64,000 bases of DNA from Catellatospora sichuanensis. GTDB lineage: Bacteria; Actinomycetota; Actinomycetes; Mycobacteriales; Micromonosporaceae. The DNA lies in the NCBI RefSeq assembly GCF_007483665.1, contig NZ_ML660189.1, positions 124,001 to 188,000 on the forward strand, read 5' to 3'. Both the position numbers and the translations under genes were made by a program. This document shows positions 8,278-18,932 of this stretch, piece after piece. Positions within the stretch are counted from its first letter, which is position 1. Every line of letters begins with the position of its first letter. The notes beneath the pieces are model-generated. The model was not told where the DNA came from, did not search any database, and saw only the letters and a list, made by a program, of their open reading frames with translations.

Positions 8278-9117
8278 CCCGTGCTCTCCGCCCAGCTCCG
8301 CGCCGCCGCGGCGCGGCTCGCCACGGCCGGGATCGATTCGCCCCGGGTCGAGGTGGAACTGCTTGCCGCGCACGTGCTGGGCGTCGCCCGCGGTCGGCTG
8401 CTGCTGATCGACGACGTCACCGAGCCGCAGGCCGAGGCGCTGGCCGAGCTGGTGCGCCGCCGCGCCGAGCGGGTGCCGCTGCAGCACCTGACCGGCACCG
8501 CCCCGTTCCTCGACCGCGAGCTGCTGGTCGGACCCGGCGTCTTCATCCCGCGCCCGGAGACCGAACTGCTGGCCCGCTGGGGGATCGAGGCCCTGCAAGG
8601 CGTCGCCGACCCCGTGGTCCTCGACCTGTGCAGCGGATCCGGTGCGCTGGCCGTCGCACTGGCCGACGGTCGCCCCGACGCGACCGTGTACGCCGTCGAA
8701 CGCAGCGACGACGCCCTGCCCTGGCTGCGCCGCAACACCGCCGACACGTCCGTGCGGGTGGTCCCCGGCGACGTGCGCGACGTGCCGCTGCCCGCCCCGG
8801 TCGACCTGGTCCTGTGCAACCCGCCCTACGTGCCGCTCGCGGTCGCGGTGCCACCCGAGGTCGGCCACGACCCCGCCGAGGCGGTCTTCTCCGGCGAACA
8901 CGGCCTCGACCTCATCCCAGTGATCATCGCCCGCGCCGCCGAGGTGCTCCACGACGGCGGCCGCCTCGGCATCGAGCACGACGACACCCATACCGAAGCC
9001 ATGGCCGCCCTCCTCACCGGCTGGCGCGACATCACCACCCACCCCGACCTCGCCGGCCGCCCCCGCTTCACCACCGCCCGCAAGCAAGGAAGGGCACCTT
9101 CACATCGCTCTGCGTAG
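8275..9117 (+). CDS. prmC: Release factor glutamine methyltransferase PrmC (HemK)
   Basis: SAM-dependent methyltransferase of 280 residues that methylates the GGQ glutamine of release factors. It has the N-terminal helical domain, IPRPETELL (91-99), the SAM-binding loop DLCSGSG (117-123) and the catalytic NPPY (182-185). The GTG start is fixed by a -10 hexamer six bases upstream. The last dozen or so codons, ending RAPSHRSA, and the stop codon come from a family-B repeat that begins at 9086; homologues usually end just after an RPRF-type motif, so the tail is an add-on. PrfA, its substrate, is encoded upstream. Confidence 0.92.
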   Translation: MPVLSAQLRAAAARLATAGIDSPRVEVELLAAHVLGVARGRLLLIDDVTEPQAEALAELVRRRAERVPLQHLTGTAPFLDRELLVGPGVFIPRPETELLARWGIEALQGVADPVVLDLCSGSGALAVALADGRPDATVYAVERSDDALPWLRRNTADTSVRVVPGDVRDVPLPAPVDLVLCNPPYVPLAVAVPPEVGHDPAEAVFSGEHGLDLIPVIIARAAEVLHDGGRLGIEHDDTHTEAMAALLTGWRDITTHPDLAGRPRFTTARKQGRAPSHRSA

Positions 9118-9137
9118 AGGAAGGGCACCTTCTTAAC
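9086..9137. repeat. REP-like repeat, family B, copy 2, overlapping the prmC 3' end
   Basis: AAGGAAGGGCACCTTC (9086-9101) and GGAAGGGCACCTTCTTAAC (9119-9137) flank a core ACATCGCTCTGCGTAGA. Unlike the other copies, the two ends are in direct rather than inverted orientation. The prmC stop codon (TAG, 9115-9117) lies inside the core. Confidence 0.85.
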
Positions 9138-9179
9138 CTCTTCGTGCCGCGCGTGTGCCGGCTGCCCGCGTGGCGGCCA

Positions 9180-9262
9180 CCAAGATCGCTCGACTTGCCC
9201 GGCACCTGTGCGTATCTTGATCCGTCATTCGCCCATGTGCCGGGCAAGTCAGCCGATCTTGG
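9180..9262. repeat. Inverted repeat, family D, copy 1
   Basis: Arms 9180-9205 and 9237-9262 pair over about 26 bases with few mismatches (core CGACTTGCCCGGCAC). The loop reads CTGTGCGTATCTTG and onward. The same arm-plus-loop sequence occurs in reverse orientation at 63771. Confidence 0.8.
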
Positions 9263-9374
9263 GGCCTGCCGCGGGCGATCGCGGGGTGTTCGCCGGGAGG
9301 GCGGCGGACCTGCTGTCCGGTGGGTGGGAGCCGTGTGTGTCGAATGCGAACAGCGCATGACAGACTGGCTCACC

Positions 9375-10025
9375 GTGAGGCTCTACGACTGCCGCAACGT
9401 AGTCGAACGTGACCGGGGGATCCAGGCCGCGATCGACGCCGTATCCAGTGGCGACCTTGTGGTCCTGCCGACCGACACGGTGTACGGCATCGGCGCCGAC
9501 GCCTTCAAGCCCTGGGCGGTGACCAACCTGCTCAGCGCCAAGGGGCGGGGCCGGCACATGCCGCCGCCGGTGCTGGTCGGTTCCCGGCACACCCTGGACG
9601 GCCTGGTGATGCGGCTGCCGTCGGTGGCCCGAGACCTGGTCGAGGCGTTCTGGCCGGGCGCGCTGACCATCGTCGTCGAGCAGGCGCCGAGCCTGCAGTG
9701 GGACCTCGGCGAGACCGGCGGCACGGTGGCCGTACGCATGCCGCTGCACCCCGTCGCGCTGGAGGTGCTGCGCAAGACCGGCCCGATGGCCGTCTCCTCG
9801 GCGAACCTCACCGGCCAGCCCGCGGCGCTCACTGCCGAGCAGGCCCGCGACCAGCTCAGCTACAAGGTCAGCGTGTACCTGGAAGCGGGGGAGTGCCCCA
9901 GCCCGGTGCCGTCGACGATCGTGGACGTCACCGGCGACCGGCCGCGCGTGCTGCGCGCCGGGGCGATCAGCCTCGACCAGCTGCGCGAGGTCGCCACCGA
10001 CATCCAGGGTCCGGAGGAGTCGTGA
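9375..10025 (+). CDS. L-threonylcarbamoyladenylate synthase (Sua5/YciO/YrdC)
   Basis: YrdC-fold enzyme of about 216 residues that makes threonylcarbamoyl-AMP for the t6A37 modification of ANN-decoding tRNAs. Motifs: VVLPTDTVYGIGADAF near the N-terminus, KGRGRHMPPPVLVG, PGALTIVV, and AVSSANLTGQPA. It is the short form without the C-terminal Sua5 domain. I prefer GTG 9375 (MRLYDCRN) because homologues usually begin close to LYDCR and a CAGACT hexamer lies just upstream; ATG 9357 would add six residues. Its stop overlaps the start of the phosphatase gene (TGATG). Confidence 0.9.
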   Translation: MRLYDCRNVVERDRGIQAAIDAVSSGDLVVLPTDTVYGIGADAFKPWAVTNLLSAKGRGRHMPPPVLVGSRHTLDGLVMRLPSVARDLVEAFWPGALTIVVEQAPSLQWDLGETGGTVAVRMPLHPVALEVLRKTGPMAVSSANLTGQPAALTAEQARDQLSYKVSVYLEAGECPSPVPSTIVDVTGDRPRVLRAGAISLDQLREVATDIQGPEES

Positions 10026-10627
10026 TGGCCCCGTTCACCGTCCTGCACGTGTGCATGGGCAACATCTGCCGCTCCCCGATGGCCGAGCGCCTGCTGGCGC
10101 TGGCGGTCACCGCGCAGGCCGGGCCGGTGGGCGCCGATCTGGTGCTCTCGCACTCGGCCGGCACCGGCGGCTGGCACGAGGGCGAGGAGATGAACCCGCC
10201 CGCGGCCCGCCAGGTGCGCGCGCGGGGCGGCTCGCCCGACGACTTCAGCGCCCGCAAGCTGCGCGCGGAGCACATCGAGGCGGCCGACCTGATCCTGACC
10301 GCGACCGCCGACCAGTACGACTACGTGGTCGCGCTGCGTCCCGACGCCGCCGAGCGCACCTTCGTGCTCGGCGAGTTCGGCCGCCTGCTGTCGGCCGTCG
10401 ACCCGGCGGCGCTGCCGGCCGCCGAGCGCACCCCCGAGGCGGTGTACGAGCGCGGCGTTGCCCTGGTCGCGGCCGTCGCCGCTGCCCGCAACGGCGAGCC
10501 CGCCCAGGCCAAGGACGATCTCGACGACCCGTGGGGCCGCGGCGACCAGGTCTTCGCCCGCGTCGGCGACGAGATCCAGTCCACCGTCGCCCCCCTCACC
10601 GCGGTCCTGCTCCCGCCCCTGCCGTGA
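10025..10627 (+). CDS. Low-molecular-weight protein-tyrosine phosphatase
   Basis: This 200-residue phosphatase has the active-site loop VCMGNICRSPMAE near the N-terminus (C-x5-R, Cys nucleophile) and the acid-loop DDPWG near the C-terminus. The family includes Wzb and Mycobacterium PtpA, which dephosphorylate tyrosine kinases or host proteins; the partner here is unknown. No tyrosine kinase gene is nearby. The ATG overlaps the preceding stop codon, so it is translated together with the tRNA-modification gene. Confidence 0.88.
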   Translation: MAPFTVLHVCMGNICRSPMAERLLALAVTAQAGPVGADLVLSHSAGTGGWHEGEEMNPPAARQVRARGGSPDDFSARKLRAEHIEAADLILTATADQYDYVVALRPDAAERTFVLGEFGRLLSAVDPAALPAAERTPEAVYERGVALVAAVAAARNGEPAQAKDDLDDPWGRGDQVFARVGDEIQSTVAPLTAVLLPPLP

Positions 10628-10650
10628 CCGACCCCACGCCCCCGCCTGGC

Positions 10651-10672
10651 TGATCATTAACCTGTGGCACGG
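10651..10672. repeat. Half-element of inverted-repeat family E
   Basis: TGATCATTAACCTGTGGCAC matches one arm of the elements at 11128 and 30844 (TGATCATGAACTTGTGGCAC). No second arm is evident before atpI. Confidence 0.5.
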
Positions 10673-10720
10673 TTGGGCGGCATGTCGTTGACACAACATT
10701 CTGATGATCTTGAGGCGTGA

Positions 10721-11125
10721 ATGCTCGGTAAGCGGCTGAAGTTCCTGCCGTTCATGCTCGGCGTGACCGCGGCGGTGGCCGTGGTGGCGCCGCTGGTGGC
10801 GTACCTGACCGTCGGCTCGATGGCCGCGGTCGGCGTGCTGGCGGGCGTGGCCCTGGTGGCGGCCAGCTACCTGTTGTCCAGCTTCGTGATCGCCTGGGCG
10901 GATTCGATCAACCCGAAGATGGTGCTGTCGGTCGGACTGCTGATGTACGCCGTCAAGTTCACCCTGCTGTTCCTGGTGCTGGCCGTGATCGCCAAGTCGG
11001 GCTGGGCCGGCCTCAAGCCCATGGCGATCGGCATCGGCATCGCCGCGATCGCGTGGACCTTCGGCCATGCCTGGTGGCTCTGGCAGGCCAAGATCCCCTA
11101 CATCGACGAGCCCGAGAAGAAGTAG
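10721..11125 (+). CDS. ATP synthase protein I-like membrane protein
   Basis: This 134-residue protein has four predicted TM segments (FLPFMLGVTAAVAVVAPLVA, VGVLAGVALVAASYLLSSFV, VLSVGLLMYAVKFTLLFLVL and IGIGIAAIAWTFGHAWWLWQ). Its position before the ATP synthase genes and its TM pattern fit AtpI-like proteins, which help assemble the c-ring or load magnesium. The sequence similarity I can judge is modest. A separate AtpZ-like gene lies closer to atpB, so this cluster has two I/Z-type proteins, split by an opposite-strand lipoprotein gene. Confidence 0.7.
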   Translation: MLGKRLKFLPFMLGVTAAVAVVAPLVAYLTVGSMAAVGVLAGVALVAASYLLSSFVIAWADSINPKMVLSVGLLMYAVKFTLLFLVLAVIAKSGWAGLKPMAIGIGIAAIAWTFGHAWWLWQAKIPYIDEPEKK

Positions 11126-11127
11126 TC

Positions 11128-11182
11128 GATCAGGAACCTGCGCCGCCGACACGCGTCGAGCCGTGCCGCAGGCTCATGATCA
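11128..11182. repeat. Inverted repeat, family E
   Basis: GATCAGGAACCTGCG... pairs imperfectly with ...CCGCAGGCTCATGATC around CGACACGCGTCGAGCC. It lies between convergent genes. The right arm (GTCGAGCCGTGCCGCAGGCT) matches the element at 30844. Confidence 0.6.
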
Positions 11183-11201
11183 GCCGGGGCCGCCGGGTGG
11201 G

Positions 11202-11660
11202 TCAGCCGAAGATGGGCGGGCGGCAGGGGTCCTTGACCGCGCCGGAGATGAGGTTGTCGCCCTCGGTGTCCTTGCGGGAGGTGCGGGACCAGTCGACCAC
11301 GGTGCGGAAGGTGCCGCTTCGGCAGCTGATGCTGAGGTCCTTGGTCTGGTACTTGAGTTCCGCGGCGTAGGTGGCCTTGCCCTTGAGGGTGTGTGTGCGG
11401 GAGGCCACACTGCGCCATACGTCACCGTCCCGGCGCTCGATTTTGATCTTCAAAACGAGGCGGTCTGCACCCGGCGTGGCACATCGGTAGCGCACGCGGC
11501 CGGCGAAGTTGTCCCGGTCGTCGTCGGCCTTCGGGCCATCGACGATGACCGTGCAGTGCACCGGCTTGGTCGACTCCCTGTCGTCGTTGCCGCGCGGCTC
11601 ACAACCGCTGCTCAATGCTGTGAGCAGGACGAAAACTGCGGGTATCGTGAGCTTGCGCAT
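11202..11660 (-). CDS. Putative lipoprotein
   Basis: This 152-residue protein begins with a signal peptide, MRKLTIPAVFVLLTALSSGC, ending in a lipobox (LSSGC, Cys20), so it is expected to be anchored on the outer face of the membrane. The mature part is polar with four more cysteines (HCTV, YRCAT, ISCRSG, DPCRPP) that could form two disulfides. No known domain recognised. It lies opposite to the atp genes, between the AtpI-like and AtpZ-like genes. Confidence 0.75.
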   Translation of the reverse strand: MRKLTIPAVFVLLTALSSGCEPRGNDDRESTKPVHCTVIVDGPKADDDRDNFAGRVRYRCATPGADRLVLKIKIERRDGDVWRSVASRTHTLKGKATYAAELKYQTKDLSISCRSGTFRTVVDWSRTSRKDTEGDNLISGAVKDPCRPPIFG

Positions 11661-11842
11661 CGCCGCACCGCCGTGGGGGAGAACGGAAGGGTTGTCTCCA
11701 TCTCAGCGGTTCGACGCGGTTAAATCAACATCGATCTCATCCTGATGGAAGATGACGCAGCGCCGACCTGGTGATGAACATCGCTCGCGTACGGGGGGTG
11801 CGTCGGCCGATGCAGGGGGTGGCTGATATTGTTCGCCCCGTC

Positions 11843-12058
11843 ATGGCCGATGACCAGCCTCCGAAGCGCCCTCATGCAGAGGGCGCCGATGCGGGTTGGG
11901 CGGCCATCGGGTATCTCCTCGGCGGAATGTTCGTCTGGGGAGGGGTCGGGTGGCTCATCGATAAGTGGCTGGGACTCCCCAACGTCGGGCTGTTGATCGG
12001 TTTGATCGGCGGCGCGGCCGCCGGGGTCTATCTGACCGTGAAAAGACTGGACGGGTGA
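11843..12058 (+). CDS. AtpZ/AtpI family protein
   Basis: This 71-residue protein has two TM helices, AAIGYLLGGMFVWGGVGWLI and VGLLIGLIGGAAAGVYLTV, with the DKWLGLPN turn between them. This is the usual form of AtpZ-type proteins encoded ahead of atpB, thought to aid c-ring assembly and cation supply. ATG 11843 gives MADDQPPKRP; longer in-frame starts would add an unlikely arginine-rich leader. It is the first gene of the main atp operon. Confidence 0.8.
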   Translation: MADDQPPKRPHAEGADAGWAAIGYLLGGMFVWGGVGWLIDKWLGLPNVGLLIGLIGGAAAGVYLTVKRLDG

Positions 12059-12086
12059 CCGTGCCCGATCGACGGAGGATGACAGG

Positions 12087-12887
12087 TTGATTACGCAGCC
12101 GGGTTTCCTTGCCTCGGAGTTTCCCCCTGGCGTGGATGTCTTCGACTACAAGACCCTGATTCCGTCGCTCGAAGGCAGCATGTGGGCCGGGGCCTTCACC
12201 AAGCTGAGCCTCCTGGTCTGGATGGCGGTCGCCATCATCATCGTCTTCTTCCTCGTGACGTACCGCAACCCCACGCTGGTGCCGAGTAAGAAGCAGTGGC
12301 TCGCCGAGTCTGCCTACGGCGTGGTGCGCAACAACATCGCCACCGACATCATCGGCCCGCAGGGCGTGCGCTTCGCGCCGTACCTGGCGACCGTCTTCTG
12401 CTTCGTCTTCGTGACGAACCTGTGGAGCATCGTGCCGTTCGCGCAGATCTCCCCGAACTCGCACCTGGCCTTCCCGGTGGTGCTGGCCGTGCTGACCTGG
12501 GTGATCTACATCGGCATCGGCATCAAGAAGCACGGCCTGCTGGGTTACCTCAAGCACTCCACGGTGCAGCCGGGTGTGCCGTGGTGGGTGCACCCGATCC
12601 TGATCCCGATCGAGTTCCTCTCGAACCTGATCCTGCGCCCGATCACGCTGGCGGTCCGTCTCTTCGCGAACATGTTCGCCGGCCACATGATCCTGCTGGT
12701 GTTCACCCTCGGCGGCGTGGCGCTGTGGAACGCGGGCCCGCTGCTGCTGAAGCCCGCCGCGCTCGGCAGCTGGGCGTTCGCCATCGTGATGACGCTGTTC
12801 GAGCTGTTCATCCTGAGCCTGCAGGCCTACGTGTTCACCCTGCTCTCGGCGACCTACTTCCAGAGCTCGATCTCCGAAGAGCACTGA
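12087..12887 (+). CDS. atpB: ATP synthase Fo subunit a
   Basis: This 266-residue membrane subunit carries the proton half-channels. The essential arginine is in ITLAVRLFANMFAGH, and the last helices (ALGSWAFAIVMTLFELFILS, LQAYVFTLLSATYF) are typical. The start is a TTG at 12087, giving MITQPGFLASEFPPG, supported by GGAGGA 7 bases upstream; no better ATG or GTG fits. It is followed by atpE after 134 bases that contain no clear hairpin. Confidence 0.95.
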   Translation: MITQPGFLASEFPPGVDVFDYKTLIPSLEGSMWAGAFTKLSLLVWMAVAIIIVFFLVTYRNPTLVPSKKQWLAESAYGVVRNNIATDIIGPQGVRFAPYLATVFCFVFVTNLWSIVPFAQISPNSHLAFPVVLAVLTWVIYIGIGIKKHGLLGYLKHSTVQPGVPWWVHPILIPIEFLSNLILRPITLAVRLFANMFAGHMILLVFTLGGVALWNAGPLLLKPAALGSWAFAIVMTLFELFILSLQAYVFTLLSATYFQSSISEEH

Positions 12888-13021
12888 GCTCCGGCGCACG
12901 AGACACCCGCGCCGGACGGCGCGACACACTCTGGCTTTCGATCCACAACTGAAGATCGCTCATACCTGTAACCAAAAACGTGCGCGTGACTGGCACGCGT
13001 CGAACTCAGGAGGAATCCGAC

Positions 13022-13237
13022 ATGACCGGCAACCTTAACGTCATCGGCTACGGCATCGCCGCGCTCGGCCCGGGTATCGGCGTGGGTCTGGTCTTCGCCG
13101 CCTACATCCAGGCGACCGCGCGTCAGCCCGAGAGCGCCGGCCTCACCCGTACCTACATGTTCATGGGCTTCGCCGTCATCGAGGCGCTGGCCCTGCTCGG
13201 CCTGGTGCTCGCCTTCGCGCTGAACACCGCGGCCTGA
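13022..13237 (+). CDS. atpE: ATP synthase Fo subunit c
   Basis: 71-residue hairpin proteolipid. The proton-carrying carboxylate is Glu54 in GFAVIEALALLGLVLAF, and the loop has ARQPE. The Gly-rich first helix (GIAALGPGIGVGLVFAAY) packs the c-ring. A strong Shine-Dalgarno AGGAGG lies 8 bases before the ATG, and a large stem-loop follows the gene, both consistent with the high expression needed for a multi-copy ring subunit. Glu54 corresponds to the bedaquiline-target position in mycobacteria. Confidence 0.97.
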   Translation: MTGNLNVIGYGIAALGPGIGVGLVFAAYIQATARQPESAGLTRTYMFMGFAVIEALALLGLVLAFALNTAA

Positions 13238-13260
13238 GGCCGACGCCATCCGCTGGGTGA

Positions 13261-13297
13261 TTCGGTGACCGGCCTGCGACGGCCGGTCACCGCCGAA
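13261..13297 (+). promoter_or_regulatory. Intercistronic stem-loop between atpE and atpF
   Basis: TTCGGTGACCGGCC pairs with GGCCGGTCACCG(C)CGAA around TGCGAC. It ends at the atpF ribosome-binding site (AAGGGGAG). A stem here could protect the atpE mRNA or partly block readthrough, favouring c over b. Confidence 0.7.
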
Positions 13298-13309
13298 GGG
13301 GAGTGACCA

Positions 13310-13858
13310 ATGAACATCGCACAAGAGGCGCCAGACGCGCCCGCGGAGCACGGCTACAACGTGCTCGGCGTGCCGCTGGCTGAGGTGATCGTCGGCCTCA
13401 TCGCCTTCGGCGTCCTGCTGTTCGTGCTGACCAAGTTCGTGTTCCCGCGTATGGAGAGCATGTTCCAGCAGCGCGTCGAGGCCATCGAAGGTGGACTCGT
13501 CAAGGCGGAGAAGGCCCAGGCCGAGGCCGCGGCCCTGCTGTCGCAGTACAAGGCGCAGCTGGCCGAGGCTCGTACGGAGGCCGCGCGCATCCGTGACGAG
13601 GCCCGTGCCGACGCCGAGGGCATCCGCACCGACGTGCTGGCCAAGGCCCGCGAGGAGTCCGACCGCATCATCGCGGCCGGTCGCGAGCAGCTGGCCGGCG
13701 AGCGGGCGAGCATCGTCCGTGAGCTGCGTACCGAGATGGGTTCGCTGGCGGTCAGCCTGGCCGGCAAGATCGTTGGCGAGTCGCTGGAGGACGAGGCCCG
13801 TCGTCGTGGCACCGTCGAGCGTGCGCTCGCGGACCTCGAGAGTGCCGGAGCCCGCTGA
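13310..13858 (+). CDS. atpF: ATP synthase Fo subunit b
   Basis: This 182-residue protein has one TM helix, VIVGLIAFGVLLFVLTKFVF (about residues 26-45), then a long Ala/Glu/Arg-rich helix that forms the peripheral stalk. It is a separate b subunit, unlike mycobacteria, where a second b domain is fused to delta. AAGGGGAG lies 6 bases before the ATG. Its TGA overlaps the atpH ATG (TGATG). Confidence 0.95.
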   Translation: MNIAQEAPDAPAEHGYNVLGVPLAEVIVGLIAFGVLLFVLTKFVFPRMESMFQQRVEAIEGGLVKAEKAQAEAAALLSQYKAQLAEARTEAARIRDEARADAEGIRTDVLAKAREESDRIIAAGREQLAGERASIVRELRTEMGSLAVSLAGKIVGESLEDEARRRGTVERALADLESAGAR

Positions 13859-14676
13859 TGCAGGCGGCAAGCCGAGAGTCGTACGCCGCGGCCCGGGCGG
13901 CGCTGGAGGCCTCCGCAGGGGGCGCCGGTGCCGCCGCCATGGCGGTGACCGCCGAGGAGCTGCTGTCCTTCGCGGATCTGCTGGCCCGTGAGCCGCGGCT
14001 GCGGCGCGCGCTGTCCGACCCCTCCCGTCCGGGCGGGCAGCGCGGCGAACTCGCCGCGAGCCTGCTGCAGGGCAAGGTCGGCCAGGGCGCCATCGACCTC
14101 GTCCAGGTGCTCGCGTCCGGCCGCTGGTCGGCCGCGTCGGAGCTGCTGGAGGCCGCTGAGCGGCTCGGTGTCGACGCGCTGCTGGCCTCGGCCGAGCTGG
14201 CCGGCGACCTCAACGAGGTCGAGGACGAGCTGTTCCGCTTCGGGCAGATCGTCGACGGCGACCCGCAGCTGGCCGCCACGATCGGCGAGTTCGTCGTGCC
14301 GGTGGCACGCCGGGCCGAGCTGGTCCGGGGCCTGCTGCAGGACAAGGCGAAGCCGGTCACGGTGAGCCTGGCAGCGCTGGCGGTGCGCGGCTTCGGCGGC
14401 CGCACGTTCGGCAACGGCATCACCCGCCTGGTGGAGCTGGCCGCGGAGCGCCGCGAGGCGCAGGTCGCCTACGTCACGGTCGCCGAAGCGCTGACCGAGG
14501 CGGAGGAGGCCCGGCTGGCTTCCTCCCTGTCCGCCATCTACGGCCGTCAGGTCTCGGTGAAGGTAACCGTCGACCCCGCGGTGCTGGGTGGGCTGAGCGT
14601 GCAGGTCGGCAGCGACCTCTACGACGGCACCATCGCACGGCGGCTGGCCGCAGTCCGCAACGCGCTCGCCGGATAG
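13858..14676 (+). CDS. atpH: ATP synthase F1 subunit delta
   Basis: This 272-residue delta subunit links the peripheral stalk to the top of F1. It is longer than the ~180-residue E. coli protein, with an N-terminal extension of about 90 residues, as is usual in actinobacteria. The conserved C-terminal part is recognisable (LAASLSAIYGRQVSVKVTVDP and GGLSVQVGSDLYDGTIARRL). It overlaps atpF by one base and is followed by 131 non-coding bases before atpA. Confidence 0.93.
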   Translation: MQAASRESYAAARAALEASAGGAGAAAMAVTAEELLSFADLLAREPRLRRALSDPSRPGGQRGELAASLLQGKVGQGAIDLVQVLASGRWSAASELLEAAERLGVDALLASAELAGDLNEVEDELFRFGQIVDGDPQLAATIGEFVVPVARRAELVRGLLQDKAKPVTVSLAALAVRGFGGRTFGNGITRLVELAAERREAQVAYVTVAEALTEAEEARLASSLSAIYGRQVSVKVTVDPAVLGGLSVQVGSDLYDGTIARRLAAVRNALAG

Positions 14677-14807
14677 TGAGCGCCGCAGTGCCGGCTGACG
14701 CCTGGATGCGCCGCTTGAGCGGTGGCGCGCCGGGACGAACCGCACCGCGTGAGAACCGCAACCGAACCTGACTTTTGACAGTCACGACACCCGTTAGGAA
14801 GCTGAGG

Positions 14808-16442
14808 ATGGCCGAGCTGACCATCTCGTCCGAGGAGATCCGTGGAGCGCTTGAGCGTTTCGTCTCCTCGTACGCGCCCGAGATCTCCCGCGAGGAGGTC
14901 GGCGTCGTCACCGAGGCCGGTGACGGCATCGCCAAGGTGGAGGGTCTCCCCTCGACCATGGCCAACGAGCTGCTGGAGTTCGCGGACGGCACCCTGGGTG
15001 TCGCGCTGAACCTCGACGTCCGCGAGATCGGTGTCGTCGTTCTGGGCGCCTTCGAGGGCATCGAGGAGGGCCAGCCGGTCAAGCGCACCGGCCGCGTCCT
15101 CTCCGTGCCGGTCGGCGACAAGTTCCTGGGCCGCGTGGTGAACCCGCTGGGTGCGCCGATCGACGGCCTGGGCGAGATCGCCAACGAGGGCTTCCGCGAG
15201 CTGGAGCTGCAGGCCCCGAACGTCATGGTCCGCAAGTCGGTGCACGAGCCCCTGGCGACCGGCATCAAGGCCATCGACGCGATGACCCCGATCGGCCGTG
15301 GCCAGCGTCAGCTGATCATCGGTGACCGCAAGACCGGCAAGACCTCGGTGGCGCTGGACGCGATCATCAACCAGCGTGACAACTGGAAGTCCGGCGACCC
15401 GGTCAAGCAGGTGCGCTGCATCTACGTGGCCATCGGTCAGAAGGCCTCCACCATCGCGTCGGTCAAGGGCACGCTCGAGGCGGCGGGCGCGATGGAGTAC
15501 ACCACCATCGTCGCGTCGCCCGCGTCGGACCCGGCCGGCTTCAAGTACCTGTCGCCGTACGCCGGTTCGGCCATCGGCCAGCACTGGATGTACGCCGGCA
15601 AGCACGTTCTGATCGTCTTCGACGACCTGAGCAAGCAGGCCGAGGCCTACCGTGCCGTGTCGCTGCTGCTGCGCCGCCCGCCGGGCCGTGAGGCCTACCC
15701 GGGTGACGTCTTCTACCTGCACTCGCGCCTGCTGGAGCGCTGCGCGAAGCTGTCGGACGAGCTGGGCGCGGGCTCGATGACCGGTCTGCCGATCATCGAG
15801 ACGAAGGCCGGCGACATCTCGGCGTTCATCCCGACCAACGTCATCTCCATCACCGACGGGCAGATCTTCCTCGAGGAGTCCCTGTTCAACTCGGGTGTGC
15901 GTCCGGCGATCAACGTCGGTACGTCGGTCTCCCGGGTCGGTGGCGCGGCGCAGACCAAGCCGATGCGCAAGGTCTCCGGGCGTCTGCGTCTGGACCTGGC
16001 CCAGTACCGGGAGCTGGAGTCGTTCGCGGCTTTCGCCTCGGACCTGGACAAGACCTCGCTGGCCCAGCTGGAGAAGGGCGGCCGGCTGGTCGAGCTGCTC
16101 AAGCAGCAGAACTTCTCGCCGTACCCGATGGAGGAGCAGGCCGTCTCGATCTGGTCCGGCACCGAGGGCAAGATCGACGACATCCCGGTCGCTGACGTGC
16201 GCCGCTTCGAGTCGGAGTTCCTGCAGCACCTGCGCAGCTCGCACAGCGACGTGCTGAAGACGATCGCGTCCGGCACCTGGGACGACGACGTCGCGGCCAA
16301 GCTCGACAGCGTGATCACCGAGTTCAAGAAGGGCTTCCTGCCCGCCGAGGACTCCCAGGCGATCGTGGACGTCGAGGCCGAGGCGCTCGAGGGCGACGAG
16401 AAGACCGAGACCGTCACCCGCATCGTGGCTGAGAAGAAGTAG
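14808..16442 (+). CDS. atpA: ATP synthase F1 subunit alpha
   Basis: 544-residue non-catalytic hexamer subunit. The P-loop is [13 protein letters not shown] (about residue 172), and the arginine-finger region follows in [19 protein letters not shown]. The C-terminal tail after the core ([16 protein letters not shown]) resembles the actinobacterial alpha extension linked in mycobacteria to latent ATPase activity. ATG 14808 ([16 protein letters not shown]) is chosen; an upstream in-frame TTG would add 11 residues. Confidence 0.97.
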   Translation: MAELTISSEEIRGALERFVSSYAPEISREEVGVVTEAGDGIAKVEGLPSTMANELLEFADGTLGVALNLDVREIGVVVLGAFEGIEEGQPVKRTGRVLSVPVGDKFLGRVVNPLGAPIDGLGEIANEGFRELELQAPNVMVRKSVHEPLATGIKAIDAMTPIGRGQRQLIIGDRKTGKTSVALDAIINQRDNWKSGDPVKQVRCIYVAIGQKASTIASVKGTLEAAGAMEYTTIVASPASDPAGFKYLSPYAGSAIGQHWMYAGKHVLIVFDDLSKQAEAYRAVSLLLRRPPGREAYPGDVFYLHSRLLERCAKLSDELGAGSMTGLPIIETKAGDISAFIPTNVISITDGQIFLEESLFNSGVRPAINVGTSVSRVGGAAQTKPMRKVSGRLRLDLAQYRELESFAAFASDLDKTSLAQLEKGGRLVELLKQQNFSPYPMEEQAVSIWSGTEGKIDDIPVADVRRFESEFLQHLRSSHSDVLKTIASGTWDDDVAAKLDSVITEFKKGFLPAEDSQAIVDVEAEALEGDEKTETVTRIVAEKK

Positions 16443-16444
16443 CC

Positions 16445-18807
<2,363 letters not shown>

Positions 18808-18817
18808 GTCTGTTCGC

Positions 18818-18860
18818 CGAAAGGGGCGCCTCTCCCAGCCGGGAGGGGTGCCCCTTTTCG
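18818..18860 (+). terminator. Terminator after atpD
   Basis: CGAAAGGGGCGCCTCTCCC pairs with GGGAGGGGTGCCCCTTTTCG around AGCC. The 3' arm carries a TTTT run. It should end the atpB-atpD transcript before the LCP gene and atpC. Confidence 0.8.
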
Positions 18861-18932
18861 TTGCGCACGGCCGGGCCCCTTCCGGGGGGACAGGGCAGGA
18901 GCCAACGTCGCATCTGCGTCGTTAGCCACATC

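Noticed and set aside
9118..9356. In-frame extension of the tRNA-modification gene upstream of 9357
   Set aside because: It would translate two repeat elements and part of prmC in another frame; the YrdC domain starts after 9375.
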